Part shown: positions 8,506 to 17,868 of the stretch, piece by piece | Layout of the letters: the number at the start of each line of letters is the position of its first letter | Numbering within the stretch: the stretch's first letter is position 1 | DNA from: a bacterium | Lineage (GTDB): Bacteria > Bacteroidota > Bacteroidia > Flavobacteriales_D > Sanyastnellaceae | Direction: 5' to 3' | NCBI GenBank assembly: GCA_029979565.1 | Contig: JAPOHG010000007.1 | Span: 1-52,738 of the forward strand | DNA: 52,738 nt | Notes under the pieces: generated by a model | The model's input: only the letters and a program-made list of their open reading frames with translations | The model's database searches: none | What the model was told of the DNA's origin: nothing | Program-made: the position numbers and the translations under genes

Positions 8506-10023
8506 ATGAGCTCATCCATCCGCGTTCGATTTGCCCCCAGCCCGACCGGCCCATTGCACTTGGGCGGGGTTCGCACGGCCTTGTACAATTACCTCTTTGC
8601 CAAGAAGCACGGCGGCACCTTCATCCTCCGCATCGAGGACACCGACCAAACGCGTTTTGTCGAAGGAGCAGAAGACTACATCCGTGAAGCACTGGATTGG
8701 TGCGGCATTGCTCCGGACGAAGGGGTCAAAGCAGGCGGGGACTTCGGACCCTACAAACAATCTGAGCGAAGCGACCTCTATCAGGAAGAAATCCAACGCT
8801 TGCTCGAAAGCGGAGCCGCCTACAAGGCCTTCGATGCGCCAGAGGACATGGCCGCCAAGCGCTCGGAGGCAGAGGCAAAAGGTGAAGTTTGGCAATACGA
8901 CGCCACCACCCGCATGGGCATGCGCAACTCACTCTCCTTGTCTGAGGAAGAAGTGTCGCAACTCGAAGCCGACGGCCACCCGTACACGGTCCGCTTCAAG
9001 ATGCCCGATACCGCTCGCGAGGTACTGGTTCAGGACGAAATCCGAGGCGAAATCCGAATTTCCACGCACGTGCTCGACGACAAGGTCCTCATGAAAACGG
9101 ACGGTCTGCCGACCTACCACCTCGCCAACGTCGTCGACGACCACCACATGCGCATCAGCCACGTCATCCGCGGAGAAGAATGGCTGCCCAGTGCGCCGTT
9201 GCACGTTTTGCTCTACGAAGCGTTTGGCTGGGACGCGCCCAAGTTCGCCCACCTGCCGCTCATCCTCAAACCCACTGGAAACGGAAAGCTGAGCAAGCGC
9301 GACGGCGACAAAGGGGGCTTCCCCATTTTCCCGCTGGAATGGAACGACGCGGCCACGGGCAACACTTCCATGGGCTACCGCGAGCAGGGGTACTTGCCCG
9401 AAGCCTTCCTCAACATGCTCTTGCTGTTGGGCTGGAGCGGCGGCGATGACGAAGAATTGTACACCTTGGAAGAGGCCATCGCGGCGTTTGACTTGCAGCG
9501 TGTGGTCAAAGCCGGTGCCCGTTTCAACCCCGACAAGACGCTGTGGTTCAACGAGCAGTACCTGCGCCAAGGCGACACCAGCCGGTGGATCAACCCACTC
9601 AAAACGGCTGCCGAAGGAAAAATGGACAGCTGGTCCGACGGCCAGTGCCAAGCGGTTTTGGACATGTTCCTCGAGCGCGTGCAGTTCCTGCACGAAATCC
9701 CCGCCACTGATTACATGTTCGGAGCACCGGAGGCCTACGATGAGAAACTGGTCCGCAAAAAGTGGAAGCCTGAAACGGCCGGTTACCTGAACGACCTCGC
9801 TGAGGTGCTCCGTGGCATCGAGGCGTTCGACTCGGCTACGGTGGAGCGTGAGTTCAAGGCGTTTTTAGAGGAGCGGGAACTCGGATTCGGCGCCGTTTTG
9901 CTGCCGTTCCGTTTGGTATTGACCGGCACTGGAGGCGGACCATCGATGTTCGATTTTGCCGCCTTCCTCGGGAAGGCGGAAACCCTGGTGCGCCTCGAGA
10001 AAGGGGTCGCCGCCCTCAGCTGA
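8506..10023 (+). CDS. gltX: Glutamate--tRNA ligase
   Basis: 505 residues from the ATG at 8506 ([15 protein letters not shown]); an in-frame TTG at 8479 is unlikely because it sits inside the predicted -7 box. Class I aminoacyl-tRNA synthetase that charges tRNA-Glu in the cytoplasm. The HIGH-type signature is [12 protein letters not shown] and the KMSKS-type loop is GKLSKRDGD, both in the expected places, with FILRIEDTD between them. The C-terminal alpha-helical anticodon-binding domain is complete. Its last 8 bases overlap the 3' end of the convergent CoA-transferase B gene. Whether it is discriminating (Glu only) or also makes Glu-tRNA-Gln cannot be told from the window. Confidence 0.97.
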   Translation: MSSSIRVRFAPSPTGPLHLGGVRTALYNYLFAKKHGGTFILRIEDTDQTRFVEGAEDYIREALDWCGIAPDEGVKAGGDFGPYKQSERSDLYQEEIQRLLESGAAYKAFDAPEDMAAKRSEAEAKGEVWQYDATTRMGMRNSLSLSEEEVSQLEADGHPYTVRFKMPDTAREVLVQDEIRGEIRISTHVLDDKVLMKTDGLPTYHLANVVDDHHMRISHVIRGEEWLPSAPLHVLLYEAFGWDAPKFAHLPLILKPTGNGKLSKRDGDKGGFPIFPLEWNDAATGNTSMGYREQGYLPEAFLNMLLLLGWSGGDDEELYTLEEAIAAFDLQRVVKAGARFNPDKTLWFNEQYLRQGDTSRWINPLKTAAEGKMDSWSDGQCQAVLDMFLERVQFLHEIPATDYMFGAPEAYDEKLVRKKWKPETAGYLNDLAEVLRGIEAFDSATVEREFKAFLEERELGFGAVLLPFRLVLTGTGGGPSMFDFAAFLGKAETLVRLEKGVAALS

Positions 10024-10672
10024 TCTGCATTTCCGGCACTTCCTCCGGCACGACCAACGTGCCCGCGGTCGCGGCGATGATCTCATCGACGGTCACACCG
10101 GGAGCGCGCTCCACGAGGTGGAAGGCGCCCTCTCGAATGTCGAGCACCGCGAGGTTGGTGACCACCCGCTTGACGCATCCAACGCCTGTCAAAGGCAACG
10201 AGCAGGCCTTCAACAGCTTTGACTGTCCCGCGCGGTTCGTGTGCATCATGGCCACGATGATGTTCTCAGCGCTGGCGACAAGGTCCATCGCACCGCCCAT
10301 GCCCTTGACCATCTTGCCCGGGATTTTCCAGTTGGCGATGTCCCCGTTTTGGGCCACCTCCATGGCGCCGAGCACCGTGAGCTGAACGTGCTGGCCGCGG
10401 ATCATGGCAAATGACGTCGCGCTGTCAAAGTAGACCGCGCCCGGCATGGCCGTGATGGTTTGCTTTCCGGCGTTGATGAGGTCGGCGTCTTCGTCTCCTT
10501 CCAACGGGAATGGACCCATGCCGAGGATGCCGTTTTCGGATTGAAATTCCACCTCCATCCCATCGGGAATGTAGTTGGCCACCAAGGTGGGGATGCCGAT
10601 GCCGAGGTTGACGTACCAACCGTCTCGGACTTCTTGCGCGATGCGCTTTGCGATTCCGTTTTTATCCAGCAT
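10016..10672 (-). CDS. 3-oxoacid CoA-transferase, subunit B (beta)
   Basis: 218 residues. Contains the family signature with the catalytic glutamate in [12 protein letters not shown] (Glu about residue 46), which forms the glutamyl-CoA thioester intermediate, plus GMGGAMDLV further on. Together with subunit A it moves CoA between succinyl-CoA and an acetoacetate-type 3-oxoacid, so it serves ketone body or fatty-acid breakdown (scoB/atoA class). It lies 3 bases after subunit A and must be co-transcribed. The final codons overlap gltX tail-to-tail. The exact acyl substrate is not decidable from sequence. Confidence 0.93.
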   Translation of the reverse strand: MLDKNGIAKRIAQEVRDGWYVNLGIGIPTLVANYIPDGMEVEFQSENGILGMGPFPLEGDEDADLINAGKQTITAMPGAVYFDSATSFAMIRGQHVQLTVLGAMEVAQNGDIANWKIPGKMVKGMGGAMDLVASAENIIVAMMHTNRAGQSKLLKACSLPLTGVGCVKRVVTNLAVLDIREGAFHLVERAPGVTVDEIIAATAGTLVVPEEVPEMQIS

Positions 10673-10675
10673 GGC

Positions 10676-11395
10676 TCAGGCGTTTGATTCGGTTTGACGC
10701 GGGCGCACAGTGCGCTGCTCAATGCGTTTTTCGTAGCCCTCCCCTTGAAAAATGCGCTGCACGAAAATTCCCGGCGTGTGGATTTCATTGGGGTTGAGGG
10801 TCCCTTCCGGCACCAATTCCTCGACCTCCGCAATGGTGATTTTGCCGGCCATGGCCATCATGGGGTTGAAATTGCGGGCCGTGGCTTTGTAGACCAGGTT
10901 GCCCGCTGTGTCACCCTTCCACGCTTTGACAAAGGCAAAGTCTGCGGTCAGGGCGCTTTCCAAAATGTGGGGTTTGCCATTGAACTCCCGCACTTCCTTG
11001 CCCTCCGCCACTTCTGTTCCAAAGCCAGCAGGCGTGTAAAAGGCTGGGATGCCCGCTCCACCGGCGCGGCAGCGCTCGGCCAAGGAGCCCTGGGGAATCA
11101 GGTCCACTTCCAATTCTCCACTCAGCATCTGGCGCTCAAACTCGTCGTTCTCACCGACGTAGGAGCTGATCATTTTGCGGATTTGGCGCTTTTGCAAGAG
11201 CAGGCCCAATCCAAAACCATCCACCCCGGCGTTGTTTGAAATGCACGTCAAATCGTTCACCTCCAGCCGGACCAGTTCGGCAATGCTGCACTCGGGAATG
11301 CCGCACAGTCCGAAGCCGCCCAGCATGAGTGTCATGCCCGATTGGACCCCGGAGCACGCGGCTGCGCTGCCCGTTACCACTTTTGAAATCGCCAT
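10676..11395 (-). CDS. 3-oxoacid CoA-transferase, subunit A (alpha)
   Basis: 239 residues from the ATG at 11395 (MAISKVVTGSAAACSGVQSGMTLMLGGFGLCGIPE); the frame stays open upstream to 11452 but that part overlaps the PBP gene end and has no family match. The glycine-rich GGFGLCGIPE motif and the later segment GAGIPAFYTPAGFGTEVAEGKE are characteristic of the CoA-binding alpha subunit. It forms a heteromer with the B subunit encoded 3 bases downstream. The PBP1A stop lies 13 bases upstream, so read-through transcription from the PBP gene is possible though functionally unrelated. Confidence 0.93.
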   Translation of the reverse strand: MAISKVVTGSAAACSGVQSGMTLMLGGFGLCGIPECSIAELVRLEVNDLTCISNNAGVDGFGLGLLLQKRQIRKMISSYVGENDEFERQMLSGELEVDLIPQGSLAERCRAGGAGIPAFYTPAGFGTEVAEGKEVREFNGKPHILESALTADFAFVKAWKGDTAGNLVYKATARNFNPMMAMAGKITIAEVEELVPEGTLNPNEIHTPGIFVQRIFQGEGYEKRIEQRTVRPRQTESNA

Positions 11396-11408
11396 GTCGT
11401 TTTGTTGA

Positions 11409-13880
11409 TCATTGAAACAAATCGTCGTCGTCAAAGCCCGCACCGCTGCCACCGAATGTCGCTTGGTTGAGTTCCATCAATTGACGGCAATCCAGCGAAT
11501 CCAAGCCCATGCCCTCCGGCCGCACAAAATCAGCTTGGCTCAACCCGAGGCCCTCATCGGCGTAGGCCGCGTTCATGTAGAACCCGTAAATCGGCAAAGC
11601 CGTATTCGCGCCCTGGCCGTTGGCGATGGTGCTGAAACGAACCGCCGGGTCTTGCGCGCCAACCCATACACCGGTTACCAACTCAGGAGTCATGCCCATG
11701 AACCATCCGTCCGAGTGGCCCTGCGTCGTGCCCGTCTTCCCGGCCATGGGAACTTTGATGTTGTCGTACAGCCGGCGTTCGATGTCCATGCGGAGGCGAA
11801 TGCCCGTGCCTTTGCGCTCACCCGTTTTGGGGTTGTAGGCGCCGTCCATCACCCCCTTCATCATGTCCACCACGGTGTAGGCAGTTCGCTCATCCAATCC
11901 TTGGCGGAGTTCCGGTTCTGGCGTCCAGATCACGTTGCCGTACTTGTCCTCAATGCGCGTGATGATGGTGGGTTTAACATATACACCGCCATTGACCAGG
12001 GCAGCATTGGCTGACGTGATTTCCTTCAATGTCAACTGCGAGGCCCCCAACGCAATGGAAGGCACAGCGGGAATCTCCGACTCGATGCCCAAGGCGCGGG
12101 CCAATTGGATAACGCGTTCTGGGCCAAACTCTTTGATCAATTTGGCGGAAATGGTGTTCATGGAATTCGCCAAAGCATACTCCAAGGTCACCACTTCCCC
12201 GTACTCAAAATCGCTGTTGTCCGGGCACCAGTCAGGCTGGTCTCCTGGCAGTTCGATGCAGATGCGTTGGTTGGGCAATTCCGTGCAGCGTTCCATGCCG
12301 TAACGGAGTGCCGTCGCATAGACAAAGGGCTTGAAAATGGACCCCACCTGCCGCTTCGATTGGGATACGTTATCGTACTTGAAATAGCGGTAATCCATGC
12401 CGCCGACCCAGGCCTTCACGTGGCCGGTTTGCGGTTCAATGGACATCAGCCCCGCATGCAATAGGCTTTTGTGGTACAAGATGGAATCGAGCGGGCTCAA
12501 TACGGTATCGCGTGGTCCTTTGTGCGTGAAGACCCGCATCTCCACAGGCTCTTTGAATTTGGCCTCGATTTCTTTGGCTGACGGTCGGTGCCAGGTGTGG
12601 CTGCACCCGCCTTTCTCCTCGTCGCAGTGCCAGATGGGATTGCCTTCGGCATTGTCCTCCTTTTCGATGTAAAAGCCGGGGCGTTCACATTCTGGGCAAA
12701 ACTTGCCGGCGTAGATGCGGTAACGCTCGCTCTGCTTTTTGGCCTGGTTGATGATTAAGTCGCGGTCAGTGCGCTCGATCCCCTCGTAAAACGGCCATTC
12801 GGATTTGCTGCGCGAGCGCAGGTCCCGGTTGAGCGTGGCCTGCAACTCTTCGCCAAGGTGGCGTTGCACCGCCGTTTCTGCTGCAGCTTGCAACCGGCTG
12901 TCGATGGTTGTATGCACTTGAATGCCGTCGCGGTACAAATCGTACGGGGCCCCGTCCGCTTTGGCAAGCAGCCAATCGCCTTGGGCATCTTTCGCACCGA
13001 ACAGTTCCTTCAATTCCGCCCGCAGGGCTTCGCGGAAATACGGCGCCAAGCCTTCATCGTGGCTGACCTTTTGGTAATTCAATCCCAGGGGAAGGGCCCG
13101 CAGCGAATCCGCCTCGGCCTCGTTGATGCGGCCGTAGCGTTGCATCTGACCAAACACCACGTTGCGCCGGTTGAGCACGAGCTCGGGACGCCGCAACGGG
13201 TTGAACAACGAACTGTTCTTGAGCATGCCCACCAACATGGCGGATTCATGCAGTTCCAGTTCACTCACGTCCTTGTCGAAGTAGATGTTGGCGGCGGACT
13301 TCACACCGACCGCTTGGTTCAAGAAGTCGTAACGGTTGAGGTAGAGAGCGACGATTTCGTCTTTGGTGTAAAACCGTTCGAGGCGCGCCGCGATGATCCA
13401 CTCCTTTGGTTTTTGCAGGAATGCGCGCTCCAGGGTACTCGTGCGGTCGTACTGCTCGGTGAAGAGCTGTTTGGCCAATTGCTGGGTGAGGGTCGACCCG
13501 CCCCCGCGCTTGCCCATGTAGGCGATGGCCCGTGCCAAACCGATGAAGTCGATGCCGCTGTGGCCGGTGAATCGGGCATCCTCCGTGCTGATAAGGGCGT
13601 CGACCAAGTTGGACGGCAGTTCACCGTACCGGGCGTCCGCTCGGTTCTCGGAATAGTACCGACCGATGAGCTTTCCGTCGGTCGTGAAGACCCGTGTGGC
13701 GAGGTCCGTTTTGGGGTTGGCCAAGGTGTCGGTATCTGGTAATTCACCGAACGAAGCCAAGACCGTCAATCCGGCGAGGCCCAGCAACGGGCCCAGGCCG
13801 ATGAGCCAAGTCCACACCCTCTGCCGTGTGAACGATGGCTGAGCTTTTTTCTTGGAGGATTTCGCGCTTTTCTTGGCCAT
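11409..13880 (-). CDS. Class A penicillin-binding protein (PBP1A-type) with an inserted zinc-ribbon-like module
   Basis: 823 residues from the ATG at 13880 (MAKKSAKSS). A basic cytoplasmic tail precedes one membrane helix (about 22-45). The glycosyltransferase-51 domain shows TEDARFTGHSGIDFIG, GGSTLTQQLAKQLF and ARLERFYTKDEIVALYLN. The transpeptidase domain shows SxxK as GSIFKPF (about residue 513), SxN as ANSMNT and KTG as AGKTGTTQGHSDGW (about 715). It polymerises and cross-links peptidoglycan in the periplasm. Between the two catalytic domains (about residues 393-427, plus-strand 12598-12700) sits CPEC, 18-20 residues, then C-x6-C flanked by histidines, the spacing of a zinc ribbon. I do not recall such a module in this family. 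Confidence 0.93.
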   Translation of the reverse strand: MAKKSAKSSKKKAQPSFTRQRVWTWLIGLGPLLGLAGLTVLASFGELPDTDTLANPKTDLATRVFTTDGKLIGRYYSENRADARYGELPSNLVDALISTEDARFTGHSGIDFIGLARAIAYMGKRGGGSTLTQQLAKQLFTEQYDRTSTLERAFLQKPKEWIIAARLERFYTKDEIVALYLNRYDFLNQAVGVKSAANIYFDKDVSELELHESAMLVGMLKNSSLFNPLRRPELVLNRRNVVFGQMQRYGRINEAEADSLRALPLGLNYQKVSHDEGLAPYFREALRAELKELFGAKDAQGDWLLAKADGAPYDLYRDGIQVHTTIDSRLQAAAETAVQRHLGEELQATLNRDLRSRSKSEWPFYEGIERTDRDLIINQAKKQSERYRIYAGKFCPECERPGFYIEKEDNAEGNPIWHCDEEKGGCSHTWHRPSAKEIEAKFKEPVEMRVFTHKGPRDTVLSPLDSILYHKSLLHAGLMSIEPQTGHVKAWVGGMDYRYFKYDNVSQSKRQVGSIFKPFVYATALRYGMERCTELPNQRICIELPGDQPDWCPDNSDFEYGEVVTLEYALANSMNTISAKLIKEFGPERVIQLARALGIESEIPAVPSIALGASQLTLKEITSANAALVNGGVYVKPTIITRIEDKYGNVIWTPEPELRQGLDERTAYTVVDMMKGVMDGAYNPKTGERKGTGIRLRMDIERRLYDNIKVPMAGKTGTTQGHSDGWFMGMTPELVTGVWVGAQDPAVRFSTIANGQGANTALPIYGFYMNAAYADEGLGLSQADFVRPEGMGLDSLDCRQLMELNQATFGGSGAGFDDDDLFQ

Positions 13881-13888
13881 TCGTTCTA

Positions 13889-13917
13889 CAAGAATAAGAC
13901 ACGAAACGCGAGTCAAA
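13889..13917 (-). promoter_or_regulatory. Predicted promoter of the PBP1A gene
   Basis: Minus strand: TTTG (plus 13914-13917), 17-base spacer, TATTCTTG (plus 13889-13896), one mismatch to TAnnTTTG. The box ends 8 bases before the ATG at 13880. Confidence 0.4.
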
Positions 13918-14009
13918 GCGCTGAAATTTTCAGATTCAACTTTATTCGCAACTTCCCCTCGGGGTGGCCGTGGAAATGCATCCTAAATTTGCCCCTCTAA
14001 ACGTTTCCC

Positions 14010-15347
14010 ATGGTCGCACTCATCAAAGCCGCTCAACTCCTGCTCAGCCTGTCCATTTTGGTGGTGCTTCACGAATTTGGTCACTACTGGGCGGCGCGTG
14101 CGTTCAAGACCCGAGTGGAGAAATTTTACCTCTTCATGAACCCCGGTTTTTCGCTCTTCAAAAAGCAGATCGGAGAGACCGAATGGGGCATTGGCTGGTT
14201 GCCACTCGGAGGCTATGTCAAAATCTCAGGGATGATTGACGAATCGATGGATACCGAGCAGATGCAACAGCCTGCACAACCTTGGGAATTCCGTTCCAAG
14301 CCTGCCTGGCAACGCCTCATCATCATGCTGGGCGGCATCATCGTCAACCTCATCCTCGGCTTTGCTATTTACAGCATGGTGCTGCTGGTGTGGGGCGAAA
14401 CGGTCTTGCCCGCAGAACGCATCCCATACGGATTGGAGGTGGACGAGCGCCTGAAGCCGCTGGGATTCGAAGACGGCGATCAAGTCGTCAGCATCAACGG
14501 AGAAACCCCGGTATCGTTCACGGAGATCCGACGGTCCTTGTTCTTCGACCCTGTAAGCGAAGTTGAACTCTCCAGAAATGGCGAGCGGGTGCAGCTCGTG
14601 TTCGAAGAAGACCTCGGGCAATTTTTAGTGGATAGCTCAATCCGAAGGCCTTTCGGACTGCGCGTACCAGCGCTGGTCGAAACCGTAAGCCCCGGTTCTG
14701 GAGCAGAAGCCGGTGGCCTGTTGCCCGGCGACCGAATCGTTACGCTTGACGGAGCGGCGGTGGGTTTTCATGGCGACGTGCTCGAGTACCTGCGAGCGCA
14801 TCCGGCATCCGACATTGAGGTAGGCGTGATTCGCGGTGCGTATGAGCGCGTGCTCCTGACCTGTCAAACAGACAGCACCGGTGCGCTGGGATTCTTCCAG
14901 AAGGATCCCATGACCATGCCGGAGTTCCAACTGGAAGAGCGAACCTACGGTGCAGGCGAGGCGCTGGTTAGTGGATTCGCCTTGGCATGGACCACCCTCG
15001 AAGAATATGTGCTGTCGATGCGGTTTTTGTTCAGCCGATCCGGGGCGAGCCAGGTGGGAAGTTTGGTGACGTTTGGAAGCATTTTCGATGCCGGCTGGAA
15101 TTGGGAAATATTCTGGCGCAATACCGCATTTTTTTCGCTGATCTTGGCCTTCATGAACCTCCTGCCCATCCCGGCATTGGACGGCGGTCATGTGGTCTTC
15201 TTGTTGTATGAAATGATTGTGGGTCGCCCGGCGCCGGATAAATTTTTGGAATGGGCCCAAACCGTAGGCATTGTGCTGCTTTTGGGCTTGATGGCGCTCG
15301 CTTTGGGCAACGACATTTGGCGGGTCATCACCGGCCAGTTCGGTTGA
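14010..15347 (+). CDS. rseP: Site-2 (intramembrane) zinc metalloprotease, RseP type
   Basis: 445 residues, M50 family. The zinc-binding HEFGH motif is in the first membrane helix (VVLHEFGHYWAAR, about 20-32). The third zinc ligand lies in the C-terminal NLLPIPALDGGH (about 378-389). Two PDZ-like regions lie between (around GFEDGDQVVSINGE and AEAGGLLPGDRIVTLDG), and at least four membrane segments are seen. It cleaves membrane-bound anti-sigma factors or remnant signal peptides within the inner membrane, so it belongs to envelope stress control. A TAAATTTG box lies upstream near 13984. The antiporter gene starts 19 bases after its stop on the same strand. Confidence 0.94.
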   Translation: MVALIKAAQLLLSLSILVVLHEFGHYWAARAFKTRVEKFYLFMNPGFSLFKKQIGETEWGIGWLPLGGYVKISGMIDESMDTEQMQQPAQPWEFRSKPAWQRLIIMLGGIIVNLILGFAIYSMVLLVWGETVLPAERIPYGLEVDERLKPLGFEDGDQVVSINGETPVSFTEIRRSLFFDPVSEVELSRNGERVQLVFEEDLGQFLVDSSIRRPFGLRVPALVETVSPGSGAEAGGLLPGDRIVTLDGAAVGFHGDVLEYLRAHPASDIEVGVIRGAYERVLLTCQTDSTGALGFFQKDPMTMPEFQLEERTYGAGEALVSGFALAWTTLEEYVLSMRFLFSRSGASQVGSLVTFGSIFDAGWNWEIFWRNTAFFSLILAFMNLLPIPALDGGHVVFLLYEMIVGRPAPDKFLEWAQTVGIVLLLGLMALALGNDIWRVITGQFG

Positions 15348-15366
15348 TCCTGCGTACCTTCCCGGC

Positions 15367-16710
15367 ATGACCGTAGCTGACATCAACGCATACGGCCTCG
15401 TCATCGGGGGCTCGCTGGTGATCATCCTGAGTTACTTCGCCAACTTGCTGGCGAAGCGCACCAACGTCCCAAGCGTTCTGGTCCTGATTGCCATGGGCAT
15501 CGCATTGCGCGAAGGCCTGAATGCCATGGGCCTCACCTCCATTCCATTTGAGTCGTTGGTTTTGGAACTGCTGGGAACGGTTGGATTGATTTTTATCGTG
15601 CTCGAGGCCGCGTTGGAGTTGGACTTGACACGGGACAAAATGCCCCTGATCATCAAAAGCGCCACCATGGCGTTGTTGGCATTGCTCGGAAGCGCCGCAG
15701 CCATCGCCGCCTTCCTCAATGTGTCCATGGACATCCCCACCTTCGAAGGGTGGGTCTACGCGATTCCACTGTCCATCATGAGCAGTGCCATCATCATTCC
15801 CAGTGTAGCCGGCTTGGACGCTAATGACCGGGAATTCATGGTTTACGAGAGTACGTTCTCGGACATTTTTGGCATCATGGCATTCTATATTTTGCTTGGA
15901 AATTCAGATGCAGAAAGCACGAACTCGGTCATCGCAAGCATTGGCACGAACCTCGTGGTAACCCTGGTTCTCGCTGTGATTGTGAGTTACCTGCTTGTCT
16001 ATGTATTGCAAAAAATCACGAGCTCTGTTAAGCTGTTCCTGAGCATTGCCGTATTGCTGTTGATTTACTCCATCCAAAAGCTGCTTCACCTCAGCCCCCT
16101 TGTCCTGATTTTGATTTTCGGGTTGATGCTCAACAACCACCGCATCTTCTTCCCCAACTGGACGAATAACATGAAGCGCCTGCGATGGCTGCCTTCGCCC
16201 GCCAAATTGCTCGATGATCATCGCATGCACGAGTTGCACCGGGACTACCATTTGCTCACACTGGAAACGGCCTTTGTCATTCGCACATTTTTCTTCGTCC
16301 TTTTCGGCATGACGGTCTCTTTGGTCTCATTGACCGACCTGCATGTCATCACAGAAGGGCTCATCATCTGTTGCGTACTCTTCGGTGTTCGTTTCATCAG
16401 CCTGTTGTTGTTCCAACGCAAACGAATTTTCCCGTTGCTTTACATCGCGCCTCGAGGCCTCATCACCATCCTCTTGTTCTTCCAAATTCAAGGCGCCTAT
16501 TCTCAATTTGCACAACCCCAATTCGACCAAGGCATATTGCTTGTGATCATCCTGGTCACAAGCATCATCATGACGATCGCCTTGGTCCAAAACGGCATCA
16601 CACTGCGCGGTGTCACGTTGGTTCCTGATATGGTCCACGGTGAAAATGAGCCCGACGAGGCCCTTGAGCCCCGTGCGGATGCTGAGGACGATGCCCCCGC
16701 TCAAACCTAA
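15367..16710 (+). CDS. Monovalent cation:proton antiporter (CPA family)
   Basis: 447 residues, about 12-13 hydrophobic segments, Na+/H+ exchanger fold. Typical features: the early FANLLAKRTNVPSVLVLIAMGIALREG segment, the acidic FIVLEAALELDL helix, and the AMSSAII-like SIMSSAIIIPSV then YESTFSDIFGIMAFY segment that houses the conserved acidic residue of the transport site. The C-terminus is a short acidic cytoplasmic tail (NEPDEALEPRADAEDDAPAQT). It exchanges Na+ or K+ for protons across the inner membrane; the ion cannot be read off. The start follows TACCTTCC by 4 bases, a weak -7 match. The last 4 bases overlap the convergent dprA stop. Confidence 0.88.
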   Translation: MTVADINAYGLVIGGSLVIILSYFANLLAKRTNVPSVLVLIAMGIALREGLNAMGLTSIPFESLVLELLGTVGLIFIVLEAALELDLTRDKMPLIIKSATMALLALLGSAAAIAAFLNVSMDIPTFEGWVYAIPLSIMSSAIIIPSVAGLDANDREFMVYESTFSDIFGIMAFYILLGNSDAESTNSVIASIGTNLVVTLVLAVIVSYLLVYVLQKITSSVKLFLSIAVLLLIYSIQKLLHLSPLVLILIFGLMLNNHRIFFPNWTNNMKRLRWLPSPAKLLDDHRMHELHRDYHLLTLETAFVIRTFFFVLFGMTVSLVSLTDLHVITEGLIICCVLFGVRFISLLLFQRKRIFPLLYIAPRGLITILLFFQIQGAYSQFAQPQFDQGILLVIILVTSIIMTIALVQNGITLRGVTLVPDMVHGENEPDEALEPRADAEDDAPAQT

Positions 16711-17774
16711 AGTTTCAAGGGAACATACCACTCCCCGGGCATCCTTCGTACCCATCCCCCCATCTCCATGGCGTGCAATTGCCTTCGCATGCTCTCCATA
16801 TCCTTGCCTGCGAGCATGGCCAAAGTCGCTAGTTGAGCCCCACGCGTTTCCATGATGTGCCTCCAAGTCGAACGGAAGGCCATGGGCAAGCCTTGTTCGG
16901 CAATGCACGTACGCGTGAATTCGATGCCTTTGGCAATTTCGTCGGCCAATGCATCCACCGATTGCCAGCCCATTGCAGGAAATTCACTCAACAACCTGCG
17001 ATTCCCTGCCCAGGGCGGGGTGTCGAGGCCTTTCGAAGGGCGGTAGACCCAACAGCTCACCCCCAGATCCAGTGCGAGTTGGGCTGATATCAGCGCACCG
17101 CCTTTGGCCGGACTCTGAACCACAACGACAGCTTCTGCCAGCCCAACCACGAGTCGATTGCGCGCAGCGAAATGCCAACGGTGAACAGGCTCACCGGAAA
17201 GCCTTTCTGAGAGGACGGCGCCGCCCAACTCCAGCATCCGCATTGCGATGGGAACACTTGACCGAGGTTGAACGTCGCTGACACCGCCTCCCAAGATTCC
17301 GATGTTTCTGTGCCCGACGTAACAGGCTCCTCGGTGTGCCGCGGCGTCTATGCCGCGTGCCAACCCGCTTACAACGGTCGCACCGCGCAGGGCCATGGCC
17401 TTGCCCAATTCAAACGCGACGTGTTGGGCCTCTGCCGAGCATTTCCGAGTACCAACTACCGCGACATGACAACCCGATTCTGTTGATAGGTGGGGCACAC
17501 CTCGGCCAAAAACGACCAGCGGCGGATCCGGCAACTCCCGCCAAGCCGACGGAAAATTCGGATCATCCCAGGCCATCGCCCAACTTCCTCGGCCTCTTTC
17601 ATCGTGCAATAACTGCAATCGTTCGCCGAACCACCGGTCTGCATTCGGAATGCACCGAGCAGCCCACTCCACGGCCTGTTCCAATGACCCTGCTAAGCGC
17701 ACCATTTCCCTGGCTTTCTTCACCCCCAACCCGGGCACACCTGCCAATACCCACCATGCTTCCAACCGGTCCAT
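16707..17774 (-). CDS. dprA: DNA-processing protein DprA
   Basis: 355 residues, usual length for the Bacteroidota form. An N-terminal helix-hairpin-helix-like part (WVLAGVPGLGVKKAREMV) is followed by the Rossmann-like DprA core: VAVVGTRKCS, VVSGLARGIDAAAHRGA, GILGGGV, SERLSGEPVHRWHFAARNRLVVGLAEAVVVVQ and KGGALISAQLALDLG. A winged-helix-like C-terminus ends with VRRMPGEWYVPL. DprA binds incoming single-stranded DNA during natural transformation and loads RecA. One oddity is the segment after ILGGGV: the usual YP-containing loop reads SDVQPRSS here. No other competence genes are in view. It is tail-to-tail with the antiporter, with a 4-base overlap. Confidence 0.95.
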   Translation of the reverse strand: MDRLEAWWVLAGVPGLGVKKAREMVRLAGSLEQAVEWAARCIPNADRWFGERLQLLHDERGRGSWAMAWDDPNFPSAWRELPDPPLVVFGRGVPHLSTESGCHVAVVGTRKCSAEAQHVAFELGKAMALRGATVVSGLARGIDAAAHRGACYVGHRNIGILGGGVSDVQPRSSVPIAMRMLELGGAVLSERLSGEPVHRWHFAARNRLVVGLAEAVVVVQSPAKGGALISAQLALDLGVSCWVYRPSKGLDTPPWAGNRRLLSEFPAMGWQSVDALADEIAKGIEFTRTCIAEQGLPMAFRSTWRHIMETRGAQLATLAMLAGKDMESMRRQLHAMEMGGWVRRMPGEWYVPLKL

Positions 17775-17868
17775 GCGGCAAGTTCTGCTGAATGGCCTGC
17801 TGCCTCATGCATGATTGCCCCCCGAAGGCCATCAACTTACATTCGCCCAAATGTTGCATCTTGCAGAT

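Noticed and set aside
12858-13742. 294-codon plus-strand frame opposite the PBP1A glycosyltransferase domain
   Set aside because: Antisense to conserved GT51 motifs; nothing supports it as a gene.
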